Positions 1 to 8,130 of a DNA stretch of 64,000 bases are shown here, piece by piece (positions within the stretch are counted from its first letter, which is position 1; every line of letters starts with the position of its first letter). A model generated the notes under the pieces. That model did no database searches. It was not told where the DNA came from and was given only the letters and a program-made list of their open reading frames with translations. Made by a program: the position numbers and the translations under genes. Location: NCBI RefSeq assembly GCF_029948085.1, contig NZ_JARZZP010000010.1, positions 1-64,000 of the forward strand. Reading direction: 5' to 3'. Source of the DNA: Streptococcus taonis. GTDB taxonomy: Bacteria > Bacillota > Bacilli > Lactobacillales > Streptococcaceae.

Positions 1-2
1 TT

Positions 3-467
3 TCATTTCTCCTGAATTACTTCCTTCAGCTCTCTGAGAAGGGCTTTGCGGCCTTTAAATCGTTCGTCTGCCCAGAGGCGTTCATAGGCTTCTTGCTTAT
101 CTTCTGGTAACTTTCTTCTATAAGTATTCAACAATTCATGGAGGGCGTAGTAATCATCCAGCCACAATCCTCCTTCTGGTAGGCGATGGCTAATCTCCCC
201 TACTTCTTCATAGGCCATCCGGTCTAGGCGACGTTTTTGACTCTCTTGTTTTCTGACGCTATCAAGGATTCGATTGCGAAATTTTGTTTTGAAGTAGACG
301 TAGAGTTTCTTTTCTTTTTCCACTAGTTCTGGATGGTGTTCTAGAAGTTCATGGAGACAGATCATGCCTTCTTGATCCCAATCCTCTTTCTCCCACAGGT
401 GGAGATAATAATCTTTTCGGCATCTATGGACAATTCCTTTTACCTTCTCATAATACTTTTCAAGCAT
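3..467 (-). CDS. comX: Competence-specific sigma factor ComX (SigX)
   Basis: Alternative sigma factor that directs RNA polymerase to late competence (combox) promoters. The 154-aa product carries the family signatures HLWEKEDWDQEGM, YFKTKFRNRILDSVRKQESQKRR and EVGEISHRLPEGGLWLDDYY (written here without gaps from residues about 23-35, 59-80 and 88-107), which match streptococcal ComX over most of its length. The frame stays open 39 codons further upstream, but the ATG at 465-467 is chosen because a GGGGG-rich Shine-Dalgarno sits just before it and the family begins there. The gene follows pbp2A on the same strand, separated by a terminator and its own promoter. The C-terminal third differs from the pneumococcal protein I remember, which suggests a non-pneumococcal Mitis species. 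Confidence 0.93.
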   Translation of the reverse strand: MLEKYYEKVKGIVHRCRKDYYLHLWEKEDWDQEGMICLHELLEHHPELVEKEKKLYVYFKTKFRNRILDSVRKQESQKRRLDRMAYEEVGEISHRLPEGGLWLDDYYALHELLNTYRRKLPEDKQEAYERLWADERFKGRKALLRELKEVIQEK

Positions 468-470
468 TTG

Positions 471-516
471 CTTTCCCCCTTTCTCTGCTTGTAGTATAGC
501 AGAGAAAGGGGGAAAG
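471..516. repeat. Perfect 18-bp inverted repeat around the comX -10 and RBS
   Basis: The arms are 471-488 (ctttccccctttctctgc) and 499-516 (its exact reverse complement), with a 10-base loop at 489-498. The loop holds TATACT on the minus strand (493-498), which is the likely comX -10. The arm nearest the gene contains the comX Shine-Dalgarno. If transcription starts just after this -10, only one arm is transcribed, so the dyad would work as DNA (an operator or cruciform). If transcription starts further upstream, the RBS would be sequestered in a hairpin. Confidence 0.8.
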
Positions 517-530
517 AAGGGCTTTGGTTT

Positions 531-560
531 CTGTCTTGTGCTTTTTTTACTCTCTAATGT
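531..560 (-). promoter_or_regulatory. Candidate ComE direct repeats upstream of comX
   Basis: On the minus strand, ACATTAGAG (552-560) and ACAAGACAG (531-539) are separated by exactly 12 bases. This is the arrangement of ComE binding repeats (ACAnTTGAG-N12-ACAnTTGAG) found upstream of early competence genes including comX. The second half-site is a poor match, so only the position, spacing and ACA cores support the call. Confidence 0.45.
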
Positions 561-593
561 TATGGAAGTTTTGAATGCTGACAAGTGAGAGTG

Positions 594-625
594 AAAAAAG
601 ACAAAGATTTGAATCCTTGTCTTTT
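594..625 (-). terminator. Terminator after pbp2A
   Basis: Minus-strand stem AAAGACAAGG / CTTTGTCTTT followed by a run of T, just past the pbp2A stop. It separates pbp2A transcription from comX. Confidence 0.75.
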
Positions 626-639
626 AGCTTATAAACGTA

Positions 640-2865
640 TTAGTGAAACAGATCTACAATGGTATCCCAAACTGTCTGGGCTTTTTCTTTAATCTTAGCA
701 TCTGAAATAGCTTTGCCTGCTTCATCGACCAGATTTTGTGCTCGTCCACGAATATCTGCTAATATATCATCCGACTGCGTACTAGTATCACTTGTAGTTT
801 GTTTCCGTGTGTTTTCTGGTGCAATACCATTCATTTTATAAGCATTTTCAACTGTAAAAGTGCTTCCTGGTGTATAAGGAAGAATTGTTTCTGCCATACT
901 TCTAAAAATGTGAGCAGCACCATTCGAAGTCGAACCTGCCAGATAATGATTTTCGTCCGTAGTCGGGAAACCAAGCCAATGACTTATCACCACATCAGGC
1001 GTATATCCGATAACCCACTGGTCACTTGTATATACTGGGTTAAAAGCTGCTTCAGTTGTACCAGTTTTCCCAGCCATAACATAGTCATCTGGCGAGGAGC
1101 TTATTCCTGTACCGTTTGTAAAAGTACCTAACATCATACTGGTCATTTTATCGGCTACTGACTTATCTATTATACGTTTTTGAGAATTTTTGTGGGTTGC
1201 AATGACTTGGCCGCTCGCATTTTCAATACGAGTAATAAAATGCGCTTCAGGTATCAAACCTTCATTTGCAAACGCTGCATAAGCCTGCGCCATTTGTAGC
1301 GGACTTGTCTCCACCCCACCACCTAGAGCTACACCTAACACACGATCAACATTCGTTAAATCAAGTCCGAATCTTTCACCTGATTCAAAAGCCTTATCGA
1401 TACCAAGTTGCTTGACTGTCGCTACAGCAGGAAGATTTAGAGACTCGGCTAAGGCTTGATACATTGGAACTTCTGGTGATGTCTTGATTCCTGCGTAATT
1501 GTCTACTTTATAATCACCATATTGCATGGTATGATTATCCAGCTCCTTATTAAGAGACCAACCCGCTTCGACTGCTGGTGTATAGACTACTAAAGGTTTA
1601 ATCGTTGAACCTGGACTTCTTTTGGTCTGGGTTGCATAGTTAAAATTTCTGAAACCTGTCTTATCATCCCCTGCCACTCGACCAACAACTCCTCGAACTC
1701 CACCCGTTTTTGGCTCCAAAGCGACACTACCAGACTCTGCATGTGTCCCATCTTCAGCTGTCGGAAAGAGCGAAGTATTTTGATAGATAACCTGCATATT
1801 TGCTTGGTAATTTTGATCTAGCTCCGTATAAATTCGATAACCGTTATTAACGATTTCTTCCTCTGTTAGATTATACTTTTCAATAGCTTCATTAACAACT
1901 GCATCAAAATAAGAAGGATAACGGTAGTCTGATATTTTCCCTTCATAACTATCTTTCAATTGAGAAGCCATATCAACACTTGCTGCTTCTGCTTCCTTAT
2001 TTTTATCAAGGTAGCCGGCAGCCACCATATTTTGCAAGACAGTATCTCTTCGATTAGTTGAATGCTCAATGGAATTCAGAGGATTGTACAATTCTGGGCC
2101 TTTAAGCATGCCTGCTAAAGTGGCAGCTTCATCAAGAGTTAATTCCGATGCCGAAACTCCAAAGTACTTCTTACTAGCATCCTCAACACCCCAAACTCCA
2201 TTACCGAAGTAGGCATTGTTCAAATACATGGTTAGAATTTCTTTTTTACTGTATTTTTTGGTTAATTCTAAAGCAAGGAAGAATTCTTTGGCCTTTCTCT
2301 GAACAGTTTGGTCTTGTGAAAGATAAGCATTTTTCGCTAACTGTTGGGTAATTGTAGAACCACCACCCGAGCGACCAGCTGTTAGGATCGCTAGGAAAAA
2401 GCGACCATAGTTAATTCCACTATTTTTATAGAAGCTCCTATCTTCTGTCGCAACAACAGCATTCTGCAAGTCTTCACTAATTTCCGAGAGCTCAACATAG
2501 GTTCCTTTTTGGCCTGACAAGGCACCAGCCTCATTCTCTTCTCTATCAAAAATCACCGTTCTTGTTTTCAAAGCATTCTGCAAGTCTGTAACATTTGTCG
2601 ATTTAGCCAAGGCAAATAGATAGACCCCAACAAACAAGCTTGCACTTAGTCCAAGAATTAGAAAGATTTTGGTCAGATGATAGCGACGCCAAAATTTTCG
2701 AATAGGTCCGACTTGCCCAACTTTCTTTCGCCCACCTCTTGACCGTCTTAAATTAGTCGAGGTATTTTCTTCATTATTAGCTTCGTCGATTTCTATTTCT
2801 TCCATTTCAGCTTCTTCTTTTTTAAATAAAGAAAGAAACTTTTCAAATAATGTATCTAATTTCAT
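640..2865 (-). CDS. pbp2A: Bifunctional class A penicillin-binding protein 2A
   Basis: Membrane-anchored peptidoglycan synthase of 741 aa. It has a charged cytoplasmic N-terminus, one membrane segment at about 67-87, then a GT51 glycosyltransferase domain with the EDRSF motif (catalytic Glu about 141) and GGSTITQQL. The transpeptidase domain has SxxK at Ser420-Lys423 (STIK), SxN at about 475-477 and KTGT at 600-603. Length and motif order fit streptococcal PBP2a. The ribosome binding site is weak. It lies upstream of comX on the same strand and divergent from the pseudouridine synthase. In pneumococcus, as I recall it, rpmG, secE and nusG lie between pbp2A and comX; they are absent here. Confidence 0.95.
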   Translation of the reverse strand: MKLDTLFEKFLSLFKKEEAEMEEIEIDEANNEENTSTNLRRSRGGRKKVGQVGPIRKFWRRYHLTKIFLILGLSASLFVGVYLFALAKSTNVTDLQNALKTRTVIFDREENEAGALSGQKGTYVELSEISEDLQNAVVATEDRSFYKNSGINYGRFFLAILTAGRSGGGSTITQQLAKNAYLSQDQTVQRKAKEFFLALELTKKYSKKEILTMYLNNAYFGNGVWGVEDASKKYFGVSASELTLDEAATLAGMLKGPELYNPLNSIEHSTNRRDTVLQNMVAAGYLDKNKEAEAASVDMASQLKDSYEGKISDYRYPSYFDAVVNEAIEKYNLTEEEIVNNGYRIYTELDQNYQANMQVIYQNTSLFPTAEDGTHAESGSVALEPKTGGVRGVVGRVAGDDKTGFRNFNYATQTKRSPGSTIKPLVVYTPAVEAGWSLNKELDNHTMQYGDYKVDNYAGIKTSPEVPMYQALAESLNLPAVATVKQLGIDKAFESGERFGLDLTNVDRVLGVALGGGVETSPLQMAQAYAAFANEGLIPEAHFITRIENASGQVIATHKNSQKRIIDKSVADKMTSMMLGTFTNGTGISSSPDDYVMAGKTGTTEAAFNPVYTSDQWVIGYTPDVVISHWLGFPTTDENHYLAGSTSNGAAHIFRSMAETILPYTPGSTFTVENAYKMNGIAPENTRKQTTSDTSTQSDDILADIRGRAQNLVDEAGKAISDAKIKEKAQTVWDTIVDLFH

Positions 2866-2941
2866 GCGTTTATTTTATCATCTTCCCCATAGGAAGACAA
2901 GAATTTAGCTAGATTCTCTATCCAAATAATCTATTTTTTGT

Positions 2942-2956
2942 TACAATATCTGTATG
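2942..2956 (+). promoter_or_regulatory. Extended -10 promoter giving a likely leaderless mRNA
   Basis: TGTTACAAT (TGn extended -10, TACAAT at 2942-2947) lies only six bases before the ATG at 2954-2956. Transcription would start at or next to the start codon, and there is no Shine-Dalgarno in the six bases between. Confidence 0.55.
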
Positions 2957-3829
2957 AAATTTACCTTTGTTATCCCTGATTCTCTTCCTGAAATGACTGT
3001 CAAAATCTTCTTGGAGGAGCAACTACTCATTCCGAGAAAAATACGGCATTTCTTGAGAATTAAAAAGCACATTCTCATCAATCAAGAAGAAGTCCACTGG
3101 CATCAAACTGTCAAAGTCGGAGATGAATGTCAACTGATTTTCGATGAGGAAGATTATCCTACAAAAGAAATTGTTTGGGGGAATCCTAATCTTGTTCAAG
3201 AAGTTTACCAAGACCAACATTTGATTATCGTTAACAAACCTGAAGGTATGAAGACTCACGGCAATCAACCAGATGAGATTGCTCTTCTCAACCATGTCAG
3301 CGCCTATGTAGGCCAGACTTGCTATGTCGTTCATAGACTAGACAAAGAAACAAGTGGACTCGTACTATTTGCTAAAAATCCATTTATACTGCCCATCCTC
3401 AATCGATTATTGGAGAAAAAAGAAATCTCCCGCGAATACTGGGCTCTGGTTGAGGGAAAAATAAGAACTAAAGAGCTTGTCTTTCGAGACAAAATCGGTC
3501 GTGATCGTCACGATCGTAGAAAACGGGTGGTGGATTTCAAAAATGGTCAATATGCTGAAACTCATGTAACTCGATTGAAACAATTTCAAAACAAGACCAG
3601 TCTTCTTCGTTGTCGATTAAAAACAGGACGTACTCATCAGATTCGAGTTCAGCTATCTCACCACGGTCATCCAATCCTTGGAGACCCTCTCTACAATCCA
3701 CATTCAAAAGCTAAGAGACTAATGCTTCATGCATTTAAACTTTCCTTTGTCCATCCTCTGACCTTAAACAAATTAAGCTTTACTGCGCTATCAGATACAT
3801 TTGAAAGAGAATTAAACCAAAATGGATGA
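2954..3829 (+). CDS. RluD/RluA-family 23S rRNA pseudouridine synthase
   Basis: Converts specific uridines in structured RNA to pseudouridine. The 291-aa protein has an S4-like N-terminal part (LRIKKHILINQEEV, about 34-47), the catalytic motif HRLDKETSGL (Asp about 130) and the C-terminal GRTHQIRVQL block. This is the RluA/RluC/RluD group; the exact target uridines cannot be told from sequence. It is divergent from pbp2A and has its own terminator. No Shine-Dalgarno precedes the ATG, which fits the leaderless promoter noted here. Confidence 0.88.
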   Translation: MKFTFVIPDSLPEMTVKIFLEEQLLIPRKIRHFLRIKKHILINQEEVHWHQTVKVGDECQLIFDEEDYPTKEIVWGNPNLVQEVYQDQHLIIVNKPEGMKTHGNQPDEIALLNHVSAYVGQTCYVVHRLDKETSGLVLFAKNPFILPILNRLLEKKEISREYWALVEGKIRTKELVFRDKIGRDRHDRRKRVVDFKNGQYAETHVTRLKQFQNKTSLLRCRLKTGRTHQIRVQLSHHGHPILGDPLYNPHSKAKRLMLHAFKLSFVHPLTLNKLSFTALSDTFERELNQNG

Positions 3830-3850
3830 CACTATCATCCATTTTTTCTT
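3820..3850 (+). terminator. Terminator of the pseudouridine synthase gene
   Basis: Perfect 10-bp stem aaatggatga / tcatccattt with a 5-base loop and a T-rich tail. The stop codon lies inside the left arm. Confidence 0.88.
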
Positions 3851-3857
3851 ATAGATA

Positions 3858-3890
3858 CAAAAAAAGCAAGACCAGTTAGCCTTGCTTTTA
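3858..3890 (-). terminator. Terminator of gapA
   Basis: Minus-strand stem AAAAGCAAG / CTTGCTTTT followed by T residues, 13 bases after the gapA stop. It faces the terminator of the convergent gene. Confidence 0.85.
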
Positions 3891-3902
3891 TCAACTCAAG
3901 AA

Positions 3903-4913
3903 TTATTTAGCGATTTTAGCGAAGTATTCAAGAGTACGTACAAGTTGTGCAGTGTATGACATTTCGTTGTCGTACCATGAAACAACTTTAACCAATTGTT
4001 TACCGTCAACATCAAGAACTTTAGTTTGAGTTGCGTCAAACAATGATCCGTAAGACATACCTACGATATCTGAAGATACGATTGGATCTTCTGTGTAACC
4101 GTATGATTCGTTTGAAGCTGCTTTCATAGCTGCGTTCACTTCATCAACAGTAACGTTCTTTTCAAGAACAGCTACCAATTCAGTAACTGATCCAGTTGGA
4201 GTTGGAACGCGTTGTGCAGATCCGTCAAGTTTACCGTTCAATTCTGGGATTACAAGACCGATAGCTTTAGCAGCACCAGTTGAGTTAGGAACGATGTTTG
4301 CTGCACCAGCGCGAGCACGACGAAGGTCACCACCACGGTGTGGTCCGTCAAGGATCATTTGGTCACCAGTGTAAGCGTGGATAGTAGTCATCAATCCTTC
4401 TACAACACCAAAGTTGTCTTGAAGAGCTTTAGCCATTGGAGCCAAGCAGTTTGTAGTACATGAAGCACCTGAGATAACTGTTTCAGTACCATCAAGGACA
4501 TCGTGGTTAGTGTTGAATACAACTGTTTTAACGTCGTTTCCACCAGGAGCAGTGATAACAACTTTCTTAGCTCCACCTGGGTGCAAGTGTTTTTCAGCAG
4601 CTGCTTTCTTAGCAAAGAAACCAGTAGCTTCAAGAACGATTTCTACACCGTCGTTAGCCCAGTCGATTTGTTCTGGATCACGTTCAGCAGAAACACGGAT
4701 GAATTTACCGTTAACTTCAAATCCACCTTCTTTAACTTCCACAGTTCCGTCGAAACGACCTTGAGTTGTGTCATATTTCAACAAGTGTGCAAGCATAACT
4801 GGATCTGTAAGGTCGTTGATGCGAGTAACTTCAACACCTTCTACGTTTTGGATACGGCGGAAAGCAAGACGACCGATACGTCCGAAACCGTTAATACCAA
4901 CTTTAACTACCAT
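3903..4913 (-). CDS. gapA: Glyceraldehyde-3-phosphate dehydrogenase
   Basis: NAD-dependent glycolytic dehydrogenase that makes 1,3-bisphosphoglycerate. The 336-aa product has the Rossmann motif [11 protein letters not shown] (about 6-16) and the active-site loop SGASCTTNC with Cys152. The frame is open upstream, but the ATG at 4911-4913 follows AAGGAGGAAATC and gives the family N-terminus [14 protein letters not shown]. It is monocistronic, with its own promoter, a cre-like box at the -35 and a strong terminator. Codon use is strongly biased, as expected for a highly expressed gene. Confidence 0.98.
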   Translation of the reverse strand: MVVKVGINGFGRIGRLAFRRIQNVEGVEVTRINDLTDPVMLAHLLKYDTTQGRFDGTVEVKEGGFEVNGKFIRVSAERDPEQIDWANDGVEIVLEATGFFAKKAAAEKHLHPGGAKKVVITAPGGNDVKTVVFNTNHDVLDGTETVISGASCTTNCLAPMAKALQDNFGVVEGLMTTIHAYTGDQMILDGPHRGGDLRRARAGAANIVPNSTGAAKAIGLVIPELNGKLDGSAQRVPTPTGSVTELVAVLEKNVTVDEVNAAMKAASNESYGYTEDPIVSSDIVGMSYGSLFDATQTKVLDVDGKQLVKVVSWYDNEMSYTAQLVRTLEYFAKIAK

Positions 4914-4999
4914 TAGTGATTTCCTCCTTATGAAAATCATGAAAATTTTATTGTGAAAAGAGTAACTTGAATCACTACAAATCACCTTTCAACATACCT

Positions 5000-5037
5000 A
5001 TTATATAACTATTTGAGTTTAATTGCAAGCGCTGGCC
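5000..5037 (-). promoter_or_regulatory. gapA promoter overlapped by a cre (CcpA) box
   Basis: On the minus strand, TTGCAA (5023-5028), a 17-bp spacer and TATAAT (5000-5005) form a near-consensus promoter, leaving a leader of about 80 nt. On the plus strand TTGCAAGCGCTGGCC (5023-5037) matches the cre consensus WTGNAANCGNWNNCW at 14 of 15 positions and covers the -35. Confidence 0.75.
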
Positions 5038-5137
5038 TTGTTTTTCTGATAAGCTTTGGTAATATTTTCATTTCTTTACTTAGCCTTGCATCTGACTCTC
5101 ATCCTTGCAATTTTTTATGAAAATACACTCTCTAACC

Positions 5138-5170
5138 ATAAAAAACCGAGGTTCCCCTCGGTTTTGGCTG
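5138..5170 (-). terminator. Terminator of adhE
   Basis: Minus-strand stem AACCGAGG / CCTCGGTT with a GGAA loop and a T run, nine bases after the adhE stop. Confidence 0.92.
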
Positions 5171-5178
5171 ATAATCAA

Positions 5179-7830
5179 TTATTTACGGCGTCCTGGTCTT
5201 TCTTTGTAACCATAGTATGCATCTTCGATGATTTCTTGCATATGGTCAACCATTGGAAGACGTGGGTTTGCAGGTGAACATTGGTCTTCATAAGCAAGGA
5301 AGGCCAACTCACGTGAATGTTCTTTCCATTCTTTTTCGTCAACACCTTGTGCTTTGAAGTTCATTTGGATACCTACGCGCTCACCGAGTTCGTAAACAGC
5401 TTTTGCAAAAGATTCAACCCCTTCTTCTGGTGTAGAAGCTGGAAGTCCAAGCATACGAGCGATATCTTGATATTTCTCGTCTGCACGGTAGTAGTTGTAC
5501 TTAGGCCATGTAGCTGTCTTAGCTGGGCGAGTACCGTTGTAACGGATAACATATGGAAGCAAGATTGCATTTGTACGTCCGTGAACTGTGTGGAATTGCG
5601 CACCAATCTTGTGAGCCATTGAGTGAGAAATACCTAGGAAGGCATTTGCAAAGGCCATACCAGCGATTGTTGAAGCGTTATGCATTTTCTCACGTGAGTG
5701 GAAGTCTGCATTCTTAACTGAACTTTCAAGGTTTTCGAATACAAGTTTGATAGCTTGAAGCGCAAGACCGTCAGTGTAGTCGCTAGCCATTTGTGATACG
5801 TATGCTTCCGTTGCGTGAGTCAATACGTCCATACCAGTATCCGCCGCAACAAATCCAGGAACTGTCAATACCAAAGCTGGGTCTACGATTGCCACAGTTG
5901 GTGTCAATGAGTAGTCAGCGATTGGGTATTTACGGTTGTTTGCTTTATCAGAGATAACGGCAAATGGAGTTACTTCAGATCCTGTACCAGATGTAGTTGG
6001 GATAGCGATGAATTTAGTTTTCTTACCAAGCAATGGGAATTTGAAGGCACGTTTACGGATATCCATGAATTTTTGTACAAGGTCACGGAAGTCTACTTCT
6101 GGTTGCTCGTAGAAGAGCCACATTACTTTAGCAGCATCCATTGGTGATCCACCACCAAGAGCGATGATTGTATCTGGTTTGAAAGAGCGCATAATCTCAG
6201 TACCACGTTCAACTGTAGTGATATCTGGATCTGGTTCTACATCTGCAAAGATTTGGTAAACAACCTTATTGCGACGAAGGTCAAGTTGTTCGATGATACG
6301 ATCAAGGAAGCCAAGCTCTACCATAGCGTGGTCAGTAACGATCATGACACGCTCAACGTCACGACATTTTTGAAGGTATTGAATTGAATCACGTTCAAAG
6401 TATGTTTTTGAAGGAAGTTTCATCCATTGCATGTTATTTCTCCGTCTTCCGACTTTTTTGATGTTCAAGAGGTTAATGGCGCTAACGTTATCCCCAACTG
6501 AGTTACGTCCGTAAGAACCACATCCGAGTGTCAATGATGGCAAGAAGGCATTGTAAACGTCCCCGATACCACCGAAAGTAGAAGGTGAGTTACAGATAAC
6601 ACGAATAGCTTTAACAGCTTTACCAAATTCTTTAGTCAATTCTTCATCGGCAGTATGGATGGCTGCTGAGTGCCCAAGACCGTTAAATTCAACCATTTGA
6701 CGAGCTTTAGCAATACCATCTTCACGGCTTTCAGCTTTCAAAACTGCGATAACTGGTGACAATTTTTCACGAGTTAATGGCTCGTTTTCACCAACTTCTT
6801 TACATTCTGCAGCAAGAATGTTTGTTCCTTCTGGAACAGTAAATCCTGCTTGTTCTGCAATCCAAGTTGCTGGTTTACCAACGATGTCAGCGTTCAATTT
6901 TGCACCAGCACAGTTTTTGCTGTTTGCTTTCACGCCGAAGCAGAACTCTTCAAGAAGTGCTTTTTCTTTTTTGTTTACAAAGTAAGTGTGGTAAGATTTG
7001 AACTCTGCTACAAATTCATCGTAAATTTCTTTATCAATGATAACCGCTTGTTCAGATGCACAGACCATACCATTGTCAAATGATTTAGACATTACGATAT
7101 CGTGAGCAGCTTGGCGGATGTTAGCTGATTTTTCAACATAAGCTGGAACGTTTCCGGCACCTACCCCAAGAGCTGGTTTACCACATGAGTATGCAGCTTT
7201 AACCATGGCATTACCACCTGTTGCAAGGATTGTTGCAACACCTTCGTGGTTCATCAATGCGCTAGTTGCTTCCATAGATGGTTCAGTAATCCACTGTACA
7301 CAGTTTTCAGGTGCACCTGCTTTAATCGCTGCATCACGAACGATTTGAGCTGCGTGAGCTGATGATTCTTGAGCTGATGGGTGGAATGCAAAGACAATAG
7401 GATTACGAGTCTTCAATGAAATCAACGCTTTAAAGATTGCTGTTGAAGTAGGGTTTGTTGTTGGAGTGATACCACAAACAACACCAACTGGTTCAGCGAT
7501 AAGAGTCAATCCTGTTACATCATCTTCTTCGATAACACCAACTGTTTTAGTGTGGCGCATGTTATTTACTACGTGCTCACAAGCAAATAGGTTTTTAGTT
7601 GCTTTATCTTCAAATACTCCACGTCCTGTTTCTTCAAAGGCATGTAAAGCCAATTCTCCGTGAGCATCAAGTGCTGCAACTGAAGCTTTTGCTACGATAT
7701 AATCGACTTGATCTTGGTCGAGTTTACGCATTTCTTCAAGAGCAACTAAAGCTTTTTGCACCAAACCATCGACATGCTTTTCAGCAGCGAGTTTCTTTTC
7801 TTCTGGTGTTACAGTTTTTTTATCAGCCAT
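5179..7830 (-). CDS. adhE: Bifunctional acetaldehyde-CoA/alcohol dehydrogenase AdhE
   Basis: Reduces acetyl-CoA to acetaldehyde and then to ethanol, regenerating NAD+ in fermentation; the family forms helical spirosomes. The 883-aa protein has an N-terminal aldehyde dehydrogenase domain (catalytic Cys257 in DNGMVCASEQ), a linker, and a C-terminal iron-dependent alcohol dehydrogenase domain (GGGSPMDAAK, TTSGTGSEVTPF and conserved His residues). The start MADKKTVTPEEK follows GGAGGAAAAT; upstream in-frame codons are not used. The promoter region holds Rex- and CcpA-type sites, which fits redox and carbon control. It is essentially the pneumococcal protein. Confidence 0.98.
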   Translation of the reverse strand: MADKKTVTPEEKKLAAEKHVDGLVQKALVALEEMRKLDQDQVDYIVAKASVAALDAHGELALHAFEETGRGVFEDKATKNLFACEHVVNNMRHTKTVGVIEEDDVTGLTLIAEPVGVVCGITPTTNPTSTAIFKALISLKTRNPIVFAFHPSAQESSAHAAQIVRDAAIKAGAPENCVQWITEPSMEATSALMNHEGVATILATGGNAMVKAAYSCGKPALGVGAGNVPAYVEKSANIRQAAHDIVMSKSFDNGMVCASEQAVIIDKEIYDEFVAEFKSYHTYFVNKKEKALLEEFCFGVKANSKNCAGAKLNADIVGKPATWIAEQAGFTVPEGTNILAAECKEVGENEPLTREKLSPVIAVLKAESREDGIAKARQMVEFNGLGHSAAIHTADEELTKEFGKAVKAIRVICNSPSTFGGIGDVYNAFLPSLTLGCGSYGRNSVGDNVSAINLLNIKKVGRRRNNMQWMKLPSKTYFERDSIQYLQKCRDVERVMIVTDHAMVELGFLDRIIEQLDLRRNKVVYQIFADVEPDPDITTVERGTEIMRSFKPDTIIALGGGSPMDAAKVMWLFYEQPEVDFRDLVQKFMDIRKRAFKFPLLGKKTKFIAIPTTSGTGSEVTPFAVISDKANNRKYPIADYSLTPTVAIVDPALVLTVPGFVAADTGMDVLTHATEAYVSQMASDYTDGLALQAIKLVFENLESSVKNADFHSREKMHNASTIAGMAFANAFLGISHSMAHKIGAQFHTVHGRTNAILLPYVIRYNGTRPAKTATWPKYNYYRADEKYQDIARMLGLPASTPEEGVESFAKAVYELGERVGIQMNFKAQGVDEKEWKEHSRELAFLAYEDQCSPANPRLPMVDHMQEIIEDAYYGYKERPGRRK

Positions 7831-7865
7831 ATTTTCCTCCATAGCTTTCAAGGATTGTAAGTCCT

Positions 7866-7883
7866 TTGTTAATTTTTTCACAA
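7866..7883 (-). promoter_or_regulatory. Rex-type operator at the adhE transcription start
   Basis: TTGTTAATTTTTTCACAA matches the Rex consensus TTGTGAA-N4-TTCACAA with one mismatch. It lies directly downstream of the adhE -10, where bound Rex would block initiation when NADH is low. Confidence 0.65.
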
Positions 7884-7887
7884 GTTT

Positions 7888-7924
7888 ATTATAACTCTTT
7901 TTTAAACGTTTGTAAACAGTTTCA
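7888..7924 (-). promoter_or_regulatory. adhE promoter with overlapping cre-like box
   Basis: Minus-strand TTTACA (7911-7916), a 17-bp spacer and TATAAT (7888-7893). On the plus strand TTGTAAACAGTTTCA (7910-7924) matches cre at 14 of 15 positions and covers the -35. Confidence 0.7.
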
Positions 7925-7930
7925 TATACA

Positions 7931-7961
7931 TTTCACAAACTTTTTTTATTTGTTTGTGAAA
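7931..7961. repeat. TTTCACAAAC/GTTTGTGAAA inverted repeat upstream of adhE
   Basis: Perfect 10-bp arms at 7931-7940 and 7952-7961 with an 11-bp spacer. They are made of Rex-type half-sites in the opposite order to a normal operator. A further pair (GTTTGTGAA 8003-8011, TTCACAAAC 8034-8042) lies upstream, so at least five such half-sites crowd this 180-bp region. Confidence 0.7.
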
Positions 7962-8004
7962 ACAATTTTAAATATACCCATACATGCACTTTTTCACTTA
8001 AAGT

Positions 8005-8022
8005 TTGTGAATTATTTCATAA
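8005..8022 (-). promoter_or_regulatory. Second, distal Rex-type operator of adhE
   Basis: TTGTGAATTATTTCATAA matches TTGTGAA-N4-TTCACAA with one mismatch. It lies about 115 bp upstream of the adhE -10, so it could allow looping with the proximal site. Confidence 0.65.
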
Positions 8023-8080
8023 AAGTTTTATTTTTCACAAACTTAGTTGTAAAACAGTCTTGTAAGCCGTTTTTATTTCC

Positions 8081-8095
8081 ATGTAAGCGCTTTCT
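8081..8095 (-). promoter_or_regulatory. Perfect cre box far upstream of adhE
   Basis: ATGTAAGCGCTTTCT matches WTGNAANCGNWNNCW at all 15 positions. It lies about 190 bp upstream of the adhE promoter, an activating-type position for CcpA, and close to the end of the MORN gene. Confidence 0.65.
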
Positions 8096-8130
8096 AGCGT
8101 TCTGGAAGAATACCTCCTTCTAGGAGGAGG

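Noticed and set aside
3023-3334. Antisense ORF inside the pseudouridine synthase gene
   Set aside because: No ribosome binding site, poor composition; a shadow of the real gene. The same holds for other long antisense frames in the window.
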